A stretch of DNA of 34,830 nucleotides from a virus. Numbering within the stretch: position 1 is the first letter of the stretch; every line of letters begins with the position of its first letter. The stretch spans positions 1-34,830 of IMG/VR virus record IMGVR_UViG_3300037502_002060. The stretch is one strand, 5' to 3'. The translations under genes and the position numbers were made by a program. The notes beneath the pieces were generated by a model. That model was not told the origin of the DNA. It saw only the letters and a program-made list of their open reading frames with translations, and did no database searches. Shown here one piece after another: positions 5,188 to 13,386 of this stretch.

Positions 5188-7521
5188 TTATCCTCCAAAA
5201 ACGATGGCCATTGCGATGGCCTTGCCGGTTGATGCCGCACCAATGTTGGTCCTGGCGTTTGATTGCTGGGTACTATTTAATCCCTGGGATGCCGTGTCGT
5301 ATCGCACAAATCGACCGTCGGCTGCCGTCTTAGTATAGTGATCGGCCAGGGCGAAAGTGCCGTAGGCTACGATGTTTAACTCATCATCGAGCGCCGCAGC
5401 TGATCCCAGGACAATCGATGTTCCATTGCTTGCGGTGTAGTCCGACGAATCCAGGCGCACACCATTGAGATAGACATCAATATATCCGGCGTCATACGCC
5501 AGGCTATTTGCATTACTATCTGCGCCGCTGAATGTTGTCTGCCCGGATGTTGCAATATAACGGAACCGGCCAGTCGTACCATTTACAGTTGATCCAACGG
5601 ACTGCCAAAGCGATCCGTTATAAACCTTCATCTGGTCGATGGTTGTATTGAAATACAAGTCTCCATCCTGGAGCGCGGTTGTGTCATTACGCGTAGATGG
5701 GTCGCTTGCTTTCGGTCCGAGATAAGTGTCAGCGTAGTTTGTAATGTCGGTCACATTCGTCGCGACGGTAGTGACATCAGCTGAGATACCAGCCACGGTT
5801 GTCACATTGCCAGATATACCAGCGACGGTTGTAATGTTTGCCGAATTGCCGGCCACGGTTGTCACATTGGCTGATATACCAGCGACGGTTGTTACATTAG
5901 CTGATATTCCTCCGACGGTATTTACATTCGCAATGTTAGTTGCGACGGTATTTATATTCGCCGAGTTTGTGGCCACCGATGTCACATTGGCCGAGATGCC
6001 AGCAACAGTTGTCACATTGCCAGATATACCAGCGACTGTCGTTACATTCGCGGCGATATTTTCTACGGCCTGAACATCAGCTGAGATTCCAGCGACGGTT
6101 GTAATGTCAGCTGCAATTGGACCCAAAGTATTGACATTGGCGATATTGTTTCCGACCAAATCAATGTTGGTAATGTTATTTGCGCAAACCTCGATTTCCG
6201 ACACGGCTTCGTTTAGGTCATTCGCCGTGGTGATAATTTTATTGATGTCTGTCGCACAAGTATTGACCGACGCAATGTTTGTGGCCACCGTAGTTACATT
6301 GGCGTTATTGCCAGCTACCGCGGTCACATCACTAGATATTCCAGCGACGGTAGTGACATTGCCTGAGATACCAGCGACGGTGGTTACATTGGCCGAGACA
6401 CCAGCGACGGTTGTGACATTAGCTGCAATGCCGGCAACGGTTGTAATGTTTCCAGAGATTCCGCTTACTGTGTTGATGTTGGTCTGGTCCGATGTTGTCG
6501 GAGTGGTTCGACGCCAGGTGGTATTGCCCAGGTCGTAAACCTTCATCACATTATTTGTCGTGTCGAAATAAAGCGCCCCGTCGATCAGAGCATTTCCGTC
6601 GTTATCGAGTGTTGGGTCGCTTGCTTTCGATCCCAGGTAACGGTCATCGAATTGATCGTAGCTTGCAGCTGCGTTTGATGCGCTAGTGGATGCAGAGCTG
6701 GCAGAGCTGGCCGCGTTGCTGGCGCTGGTTGATGCGTTACTTGCGCTAGTCGATGCGCTCGATGCCGAGCTGGCTGCGTTGCTGGCGCTGGTCGATGCGT
6801 TACTTGCGCTAGTCGAAGCAGCTGAAGCGCTGGCCGCAGCTGCGGAAGCGCTGGCAGCAGCTGAAGCTGCGTCCACCACCAGATCAAATTTTGCGTAATC
6901 GGCATTGCTGGTTAAAGGCGTTGTGCCGCTAGAAGTGTGAGCCGTGTTTACTCGGTACACATTGGAATTGCTTCCATCTTTTACCAGGTCGCGAACCGTG
7001 TAAGCAGTACCGGCTGCCCAGTTGCCACGCCAGTTTCCAATATCCTCGCCCACCACCGGGTTGCCGCTGGAATCAAAAGCTAGGGTTTTCCCGGCCCGTG
7101 ATGTCTGAGATGGTAGGACCATATTGATCGACGCGGGATCGGTAACCGGGGCGATGATTGCCCGGCCAAGGGCTTCCGCGTTTTGCTGGGCGAAGATCAC
7201 ATTCTGATCCAGGTCCAGGTTTAGCGACACGGCGGTTAAATCACCACCGGTCACAAAGTCTGTGGATCGCTGGATGTCGCGAGCGCCAACAATTGTCACC
7301 CTGGCGGAAGCCGACGGGGCGGAAGTAAAGGTTATTGATCCGGTTCCGTTTGCGTTAATTGAAACGGTGTAATCCGTGGTCAGGGTTTTAAGGGTGTCAT
7401 TCAGATAGACATCAATATCTGTCTGAGCCAGCACCTCAAATGTAAAGGCGTAAGGACCCGCACCGGCCGACGCGGTGTAAACGACACGACGCACTACGGG
7501 TGAGATTGGAAAATTTGACAT
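5188..7521 (-). CDS. Tail fibre, T7 gp17-type N-terminus
   Basis: This 777-residue protein starts with a domain resembling the T7 fibre attachment domain (about 1-150: VVYTASAGAGPYAFTF, DIDVYLND, FVTGGDLTAVSLNLDLDQ). An Ala/Ser/Asn coiled-coil-like repeat follows (about 217-287), then about 25 copies of a 10-residue repeat of the type NVTTVAGISA (about 345-595). A module DRYLGSKASDPTLDNDG...LYFDTTNNVMKVYD flanks this block on both sides. The C-terminus (DGRFVRYD, SNARTNIGAASTGKAIAMAIVFGG) is the kind often seen ending marine phage fibres. The ATG at 7521 shares a base with the stop of a 16-codon micro-ORF (TAATG). Confidence 0.9.
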   Translation of the reverse strand: MSNFPISPVVRRVVYTASAGAGPYAFTFEVLAQTDIDVYLNDTLKTLTTDYTVSINANGTGSITFTSAPSASARVTIVGARDIQRSTDFVTGGDLTAVSLNLDLDQNVIFAQQNAEALGRAIIAPVTDPASINMVLPSQTSRAGKTLAFDSSGNPVVGEDIGNWRGNWAAGTAYTVRDLVKDGSNSNVYRVNTAHTSSGTTPLTSNADYAKFDLVVDAASAAASASAAAASASAASTSASNASTSASNAASSASSASTSASNASTSASNAASSASSASTSASNAAASYDQFDDRYLGSKASDPTLDNDGNALIDGALYFDTTNNVMKVYDLGNTTWRRTTPTTSDQTNINTVSGISGNITTVAGIAANVTTVAGVSANVTTVAGISGNVTTVAGISSDVTAVAGNNANVTTVATNIASVNTCATDINKIITTANDLNEAVSEIEVCANNITNIDLVGNNIANVNTLGPIAADITTVAGISADVQAVENIAANVTTVAGISGNVTTVAGISANVTSVATNSANINTVATNIANVNTVGGISANVTTVAGISANVTTVAGNSANITTVAGISGNVTTVAGISADVTTVATNVTDITNYADTYLGPKASDPSTRNDTTALQDGDLYFNTTIDQMKVYNGSLWQSVGSTVNGTTGRFRYIATSGQTTFSGADSNANSLAYDAGYIDVYLNGVRLDSSDYTASNGTSIVLGSAAALDDELNIVAYGTFALADHYTKTAADGRFVRYDTASQGLNSTQQSNARTNIGAASTGKAIAMAIVFGG
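5740..6490. repeat. Tandem 30-bp repeats encoding fibre decapeptides
   Basis: On the plus strand, units such as CCAGCGACGGTTGTTACATT recur about every 30 bp. They encode the 10-residue fibre repeats on the minus strand. Units differ at many third positions, so the array is old or under selection at the protein level. Being in frame, expansion or contraction would change fibre length by 10 residues at a time. Confidence 0.8.
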
Positions 7522-7571
7522 TATTTTGCCCCTACGAATTTATAAACTATTATTGAAGAATTTGCCATCAT
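7521..7571 (-). CDS. 16-codon micro-ORF coupling the ejection gene to the tail fibre gene
   Basis: An ATG at 7571 overlaps the stop of the upstream 831-residue gene (ATGA), with AAGGAG just upstream. The frame reads MMANSSIIVYKFVGAK and its TAA shares a base with the fibre ATG (TAATG). Both junction types are those used by proven-size genes in this genome. It may be a translated leader that delivers ribosomes to the fibre start, or a remnant. No function is suggested by the peptide itself. Confidence 0.5.
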   Translation of the reverse strand: MMANSSIIVYKFVGAK

Positions 7572-10063
7572 TTTCTCCTTGGCGGTGGCTCCGCCATAAT
7601 TGCCTCAAAATCCGGAGCGCGGTCCGGGGTTGTGTCACCAGGTTCCCACCAATAGCGTTGTCCGGTTTCTCGTCTGTAACGCGCTTCGAGTTCTCGCATT
7701 CGCTGGCGAGCGTCCGGATCACCCCATATTTGCAAGCGATCAAGAATCAATCGCTCTAGCCCTAGTCTTAAATACCAGATCGATGAACCAGGAGTGTACC
7801 TTCCGGTATAGCTAATCAGCTCCCGGACAAAATGCGTATCTTTTCCGGTGGCCAGCTCCTGGAGATTGCCAATAGTTAGGCGGCGCGTATCGTCCAGGAA
7901 TCCCACTACGGGTCCAGCCACGGTTTGTTCTAAGCCACCACCAAATCGATTGACATCGTTAAATAGGAAATCACCTAAGATTCCCAGGCCGCCGCCCTGG
8001 AGCATTGCAGCTCCCCAGAATTCCGGGGTTTGCATAGTTCTGGGATCGCGCCCTTTGGTAATCTCTTTCAGCTGCATTGCAAGTGCGCCGAATAATGTGG
8101 TCGATATAATCAGGTCCGCAAAATATAATCCGCGCTTTTGAATACTTTCTTGGTTTACTGCGCGCATGACATGAGTATTCAGAAGCGTTACCGGGAAATT
8201 TTTATACATAGCAAATGACCGGGATAATTCACCGATCAAAGTACCTGGGCGCGATTCACCGACCAACATCACGCGGCCCCGGACCGAGCTGCTGGGGACG
8301 GCAAATTCCGTCTCGGTCTGAATCATCTCTAGGAATTTCGTAGCAAGACGGTCGGCCTGGCCAGCTGGTAGTCCTTCCATCAAGCTGATCTCTTCAGGCC
8401 GTAGGAAGCGGCTGCCTTCATACTCATAGAGCTGCGCGCCACGAAGTCGATCCCAGTTGCCCTCTCCGAAGCCATAGCGGTTCAGGGTTTCCTGGAGCGG
8501 CTTATCCAGGTCCTTAAACTTCTTGCCGATGTTGTCTGCCACATACCCCATAAACTCCATGCCGAACGCCCAACGGCCAGCCTGGGTCCAGGGTGATAGT
8601 CCGGTAATCCGCATCACCGTATCGCTTACGCGCTGGGTAATTTCAGGACCGGTGACATCACCGACAAATCGAGCTTGCGCCGCAGCCAAGCTGGTCCAGC
8701 TCTCAGCGATTAGGCCCAGGCGAGACGCCAGGCGTCCGCGCTCATCGACGCCGACCGGCATAATGTTTTTAATGATTCGCTTGACCACATCAGCTGCGGG
8801 TATTCCCGAAGTCTGAGCTGCGATCCGCTGAAAGTTCACATCGGTTATAGCTGACACGGCAGCTGCTCCGAGCTGCGCCGCCTGGAGAATCTGCCTGGTT
8901 CCGGCAAAGGTCCTGGCCACTACGCCATCGACCGGGGACATGGTGGACCCATTAAGGATCGCGTACATTGAATCGAACATCCCCAGCTGGCTGCGAGCTT
9001 TATCCAGGAACCGCCCTTCCGGATTATTTGCTTCACGAATGTTGGCGTCTTTCAGCACCGTCTGGTGGATAAACCGAACCGTCGCATTAGGATTAGGCCC
9101 TAGTATTTCCATCATGGAAATGTCCCTGGCCATTCCTTCCAGGTGATTGACCATGATTGCAAACGGTTCCGGATTGCCAAATCGTTCCTGGTACTCAAGC
9201 CAGGAATCGGCATTTTTGAATGACAAGAATCGGTGATCCTGGCGGCGTCCAGCTAGTGACCGGCCACCACCAGCTCCAGATGGTTTGACCTTGTTCCAGC
9301 CTTCCGTCGCAATTGTGTCGAATACCTGGTCGAGTACGAATTCGAGCTGGTCGCGGGTAAACGGCAGTCCGGTTTTCTCGTCCACCATCTTTTCCGGCGC
9401 AAGCCTGTCGCGAATAAAATTCTTCCATTCGTCCCGGCCGGCTTTGCGTACCTGGAGCGAATCGTGAGCTTGTGGCATTCCCCAGTCTTTGCGCTTTGGA
9501 ATCGATCCGCCGGCCTGGTTAAACCTGGTCCTGGCGTAATCAGCTGCGGTGGACCAGGATTGCGCCAGCTCTTTAGCTACTGCGCTGCCGGTGTCCTCGC
9601 CGAATACTTCACGCACCAGGTCTTTTGCGGTGGCCTTATTGCCCAGCGCTCCTGTTGCGCCGCGGCGTCTAAAGGTGGCCAGCACATCATCCATCTTGGA
9701 ATAGATTTGTCCCAGGACGGCTTTGCGCCTGGCTTCCACATTCGAGTATTTAGCAAACTCGTCTCGGTCTAGTAACGCCTGGGCTGCTTTGCCCAGGTCT
9801 TGGCCATTAGCGTAGCGCTGGAGATTAAAACTAATCTCTTGCCAGTTTCTTACCTGGAGAAGTTTGACCCGGCGGCGCTCAATGGCCTCGGCTTTTAATG
9901 CGTCAAATGTTGCCCGGCCGGCCTGGATCTCTGCTTCAGCTGGAGAGAGCTTGGCCCGGTATTCGGCTTCCAGCTCATCAAATAATCCGCGAGCTTGTCC
10001 GGCTTGCTCTTTTGTGAGCTTGCCTTCTTTTTCGCCGTTGATAATACATTCGCGGAAGCTCAT
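7568..10063 (-). CDS. Large internal virion (ejection-type) protein, 831 aa
   Basis: This 831-residue, mostly helical protein lies third in a block of three large genes between the tail tube and the fibre, where T7-like phages keep their internal core/ejection proteins. The N-terminal 150 residues are charged and coiled-coil-like. Hydrophobic stretches occur mid-protein and at about LYFADLIISTTLFGALAMQL. The C-terminus (PGSSIWYLRLGLERLILDRLQIW, then YRRETGQRYWWEPGD) is a recurring ending I know from proteins of this type. I see no clear lysozyme or transglycosylase motif. Its ATG overlaps the stop of the preceding gene (ATGA). Confidence 0.7.
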   Translation of the reverse strand: MSFRECIINGEKEGKLTKEQAGQARGLFDELEAEYRAKLSPAEAEIQAGRATFDALKAEAIERRRVKLLQVRNWQEISFNLQRYANGQDLGKAAQALLDRDEFAKYSNVEARRKAVLGQIYSKMDDVLATFRRRGATGALGNKATAKDLVREVFGEDTGSAVAKELAQSWSTAADYARTRFNQAGGSIPKRKDWGMPQAHDSLQVRKAGRDEWKNFIRDRLAPEKMVDEKTGLPFTRDQLEFVLDQVFDTIATEGWNKVKPSGAGGGRSLAGRRQDHRFLSFKNADSWLEYQERFGNPEPFAIMVNHLEGMARDISMMEILGPNPNATVRFIHQTVLKDANIREANNPEGRFLDKARSQLGMFDSMYAILNGSTMSPVDGVVARTFAGTRQILQAAQLGAAAVSAITDVNFQRIAAQTSGIPAADVVKRIIKNIMPVGVDERGRLASRLGLIAESWTSLAAAQARFVGDVTGPEITQRVSDTVMRITGLSPWTQAGRWAFGMEFMGYVADNIGKKFKDLDKPLQETLNRYGFGEGNWDRLRGAQLYEYEGSRFLRPEEISLMEGLPAGQADRLATKFLEMIQTETEFAVPSSSVRGRVMLVGESRPGTLIGELSRSFAMYKNFPVTLLNTHVMRAVNQESIQKRGLYFADLIISTTLFGALAMQLKEITKGRDPRTMQTPEFWGAAMLQGGGLGILGDFLFNDVNRFGGGLEQTVAGPVVGFLDDTRRLTIGNLQELATGKDTHFVRELISYTGRYTPGSSIWYLRLGLERLILDRLQIWGDPDARQRMRELEARYRRETGQRYWWEPGDTTPDRAPDFEAIMAEPPPRRK

Positions 10064-13000
10064 TTAACGCACCCCACCAGGCGATCCAACATTGTGTCAT
10101 CTTGCTTAAACTCTTCCATCATCTGGCGAACGGTCATGGTTTCCGCAACGCGCTCACCAGTAGCTGCATCGATGCGCTCACCCACCGGAATCTCCAAATC
10201 CATTAAGACTGGATCTCCTTCGATTTCGCCAAATTCGCGGCCCGTCGCTGTTTCCGGCGCTGAATGTATCTGTCCAGGGCCTTCGATTCCGCCGCGTCGT
10301 AGTCGTAAGCTGACCCCTTCCAGTAGCTGGCCGGATTCGTCTGTGACGGGGATGGGAGCGCCCCTTGCGCCTGAGTTGTCGATCGTCGCGTAGCCATCTA
10401 ATCCACCTTTCTGTTTTAATGCTTCGTATGTCCGCGTCGGAGAATCACCTATGCCGCGGAAATAATCCGGGTTTACTAGGCGTCCGGTTTCAATAAAGCG
10501 GCCGATCATGCGGACATAAGCAGTATCGGTCGGGACCGTCATGTTAATTACACCGACGCGGTATCCGTCCTCTTTCAAGTCGCTAATTAAGCGCTCGATT
10601 GAATCAAGGTTTTTACCAACCTTCGGCAAAACAAGATTGTCACCATTATCAATTGCTCGCTCCAGGACCATGTTGATAATATCCTGGGCCTCTTCGTGTA
10701 CGGCATGAGCGCCGACACCATCACCGTATTCTGGCAGCGTCTTTTTGGCTTCATCGCCATCAATGATTGCTGCGCCGCGAGCTTGTGCAATGCGATCAGC
10801 AATTGTGGATTTTCCAGCAGCTGGTGGCCCCAGGATGATTGTTGCCTGGCGGTCCTGTAATACATTGCCTTCGCGGTAGGGTACGCGATCATCCGACCAC
10901 GCCAGGCGCTTTGCCTGTTCGTAAAGTCTGGATACTGCTTCATCATACCCTTTAATTGATTGGCCATCGAATACAAATTCGCGGTCCCGCATCCAGTTCT
11001 CGGACAAATACCCTGGCGATAAATGCGTCTCAGGGATCGTTCTTGCCCTCTCTATGGCGCTGATTACTGCCGGGTGTGCCTCTATCTCCTGGGTCGTAGC
11101 GCCCCGGTCTAGGACCGATTTAAGGTCTTGGCGCTGCACCTGATCCGGGTTCATTCCTTCCCGTGGCGCTTCAGCTGGTAGCTTGCTGCGCAAATCATCT
11201 TCGAGCTGCTCGGCCTGGCGGGTCGCACCTTGTGACCCAGGCCCGGCATCGAATAGGTTTAGCTCGTCTGCGCCTGGCTCTGCGCTGCGATTGACTTGCG
11301 CCGCAGCTGCGAAATCGCCGCGATCTCCGCCATTTGGAATCCTTTCGTAAGTGCCGTCCTCAATCGCTCTTCGGACGCTTTCGGTAAAGTCGCGGATAAC
11401 AGTTTCGGTTTTGCTTCCGCCGCTTGCTTTCCACTCCTGGGCCGCCCTGGTGAGAGCGTCAGAGATTGGCCCTCGGACATTGGCGTTAGCTTGGATGATT
11501 GCAATGGCTTTGCCATAAATTTCCTCCTTTTCCTGGTTTGAGAGTTTGGCCAATGTATTGCCAGCCTCTTCGATTTCTTCGGCATTGCGAACCAGGGTCG
11601 CAAACAGATCCCGGTCCTTACGCATTTCTTTGATTGCTTTATCCAGGATTTTTGCGCGCTCCAGGAATAAGCTTTCGGCCAGCACCTCATCGCCAAATAA
11701 TCCACCCTGGTCATCGACGCGCTGAACGAATCCAGCTTCACGCGCCTGGCGAACAATCTGCTCTGCCTGGACCATGTTAGCTGGCTCCAGGCGGCGCAAT
11801 AGATTTAATGTGGCCAGCTGCTGCGCTTCGTCCGTAATGTAGCGCCCGACTAGGGAACCAAAGTTCGGCGGGACTACATCATTGACCACGGCCATAAATG
11901 CTTTGTTCGTTAGCCTGGATAGATCCTGGGCCTGGCGTACAAATACGGACCTGGGCGGTAGCGTGTTAATCAGCTCCGGCGCATCGCGCAATATCTTGGC
12001 TGCGTCGATTAGGGTTCCGGTTCCTTCGGCAAGGTTTTTACCAGCTGCCATAGCGCGAGCTTCAGCTGGAGAAAACCCATCAGCTTCACGAATTTTGAAT
12101 GCGTAGAGCTGAATGTCTTGCGCCGGATCAGATTCCTGTAAGCGCTTGGCCAATGCCAGGCGCTGGTGGCCATCAGCAATAAATGTCCGGCCATCGGCAA
12201 ATTCATACACGATTGCCGTGTTAGCTTTTACCGGGTCCCATTTTGTTACATCTTGCAATCGCTCGGTCACGCCCATGACATCGCCGCCAGCCTTAAACTG
12301 GAAAAGCTCGGCATCGACCATGAGCTGATTCGGCTTGTAAGCAAATATCTGGCCGTTAAGATTGTCGTGAAAATGAATGTCCCGGATTGCATCAATAGCT
12401 GAAGCTGGTGGGTTTGGAACCACTTTTGTCGCAGCTCCTTCAGCGACTGCGGTATAGCTTTGTGTCAGCCTGGCGTTATGCTCCAGGTCACCGGCATCAT
12501 CTTTCAGCACATTGCCCTGGCTAGAGATGTTGTCAATTTCGTCCATCTCTTTTAGCAGCTTGACATCCGGATCTAGCTCGTAGGGCCGGCCTTCCATTCT
12601 GGCCCTGGCTTTTCCTAAAGCTTCAATGCCATCCGCAATTTGGCGGCGCGTGAATTGTAGAGCTGGTTTTGCTCCCATAATGCCGGCGGTGATCGCGCTT
12701 GCGCCGATACCAGCGACTGCGACATTCGTAAAGAATGTCTTGTAGTCATACGGAAGCCCTAGCGTTTTATACCAATCAGAGACTTCAACCTGGGTAATAG
12801 CTTCAATTCCCATGTTAAGCACACCTTGGCGCAAAGATTCCTTAAGAATTCCATAGTTCTTCCCCCTGGTGAAATAAATATCTGCGGCGGTGATTGCTAT
12901 GTTCGGCGCATCAGTAAGCATTGCAGCTGCTGATCCACCAAACTCACCGAGCCATCCGCCTAAAGTTTGGCGGCCGGCCACATCAGCTGAGACATCAAGC

Positions 13001-13386
13001 GATTTAATCGCGTTTTTCTTAGCTCTTTCAAATATCGTTTCCGAAGATTCATTGACCAAATCCGGAAACATATCCTGGCGGTCGCGAATATATTTGAAAA
13101 TCTCTTCGCTTACCCGGTCGTATTGTTTCTGTCCAAAACCCTGAGTGTCTGAAGCGCCCAGGTAGTTTGCTGGGTTTATAAATTGCTTGCCGGTCTTTTC
13201 TTTAACCTGGCGAATAATTGGGTCCCATTGCTCCTTTAGAACAATTCCGCGGGAATCGGTCCTGGATGTTTTGAGCTGCGATTCATAGGCAGCACTAAAG
13301 TTTTCGACAAAGCCAGTATCCTCACCGCCACCGGCCGGCTTGAACGGTAGGGCGGTTAGATTAGGTTCGTCAAATACGAAGCTCAT
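10060..13386 (-). CDS. Large ejection-position polyvalent protein with ParB-like and zeta-toxin-like kinase domains
   Basis: This 1108-residue protein sits between two other ejection-type genes, joined by ATGA overlaps on both sides. Residues 1-250 are helical with hydrophobic stretches (about 150-172, 220-240). Residues 355-470 carry a ParB/Srx-type signature, FADGRTFIADGHQRLALAKRL, after VDAELFQFK. Residues about 845-1005 look like a zeta-toxin/UDP-sugar kinase domain: ATIILGPPAAGKST (Walker A 853-860), AAIIDGDEAKKTLPEY, HEEAQDIINMVLERA, and a later GRFIETGRLVNPDYF. Multi-domain fusions delivered with phage or conjugative DNA are known as polyvalent proteins. The exact substrates here are unknown. 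The Walker A residues appear intact. Confidence 0.75.
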   Translation of the reverse strand: MSFVFDEPNLTALPFKPAGGGEDTGFVENFSAAYESQLKTSRTDSRGIVLKEQWDPIIRQVKEKTGKQFINPANYLGASDTQGFGQKQYDRVSEEIFKYIRDRQDMFPDLVNESSETIFERAKKNAIKSLDVSADVAGRQTLGGWLGEFGGSAAAMLTDAPNIAITAADIYFTRGKNYGILKESLRQGVLNMGIEAITQVEVSDWYKTLGLPYDYKTFFTNVAVAGIGASAITAGIMGAKPALQFTRRQIADGIEALGKARARMEGRPYELDPDVKLLKEMDEIDNISSQGNVLKDDAGDLEHNARLTQSYTAVAEGAATKVVPNPPASAIDAIRDIHFHDNLNGQIFAYKPNQLMVDAELFQFKAGGDVMGVTERLQDVTKWDPVKANTAIVYEFADGRTFIADGHQRLALAKRLQESDPAQDIQLYAFKIREADGFSPAEARAMAAGKNLAEGTGTLIDAAKILRDAPELINTLPPRSVFVRQAQDLSRLTNKAFMAVVNDVVPPNFGSLVGRYITDEAQQLATLNLLRRLEPANMVQAEQIVRQAREAGFVQRVDDQGGLFGDEVLAESLFLERAKILDKAIKEMRKDRDLFATLVRNAEEIEEAGNTLAKLSNQEKEEIYGKAIAIIQANANVRGPISDALTRAAQEWKASGGSKTETVIRDFTESVRRAIEDGTYERIPNGGDRGDFAAAAQVNRSAEPGADELNLFDAGPGSQGATRQAEQLEDDLRSKLPAEAPREGMNPDQVQRQDLKSVLDRGATTQEIEAHPAVISAIERARTIPETHLSPGYLSENWMRDREFVFDGQSIKGYDEAVSRLYEQAKRLAWSDDRVPYREGNVLQDRQATIILGPPAAGKSTIADRIAQARGAAIIDGDEAKKTLPEYGDGVGAHAVHEEAQDIINMVLERAIDNGDNLVLPKVGKNLDSIERLISDLKEDGYRVGVINMTVPTDTAYVRMIGRFIETGRLVNPDYFRGIGDSPTRTYEALKQKGGLDGYATIDNSGARGAPIPVTDESGQLLEGVSLRLRRGGIEGPGQIHSAPETATGREFGEIEGDPVLMDLEIPVGERIDAATGERVAETMTVRQMMEEFKQDDTMLDRLVGCVK

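Noticed and set aside
5740-6490. Regular repeats that could suggest a CRISPR array
   Set aside because: Units are contiguous, in frame with the fibre gene, and have no unique spacers.
5744-6538. Long plus-strand reading frames over the fibre repeats
   Set aside because: They are antisense shadows of the 30-bp repeat array. Repeats with a fixed frame keep all frames open. No ribosome sites.
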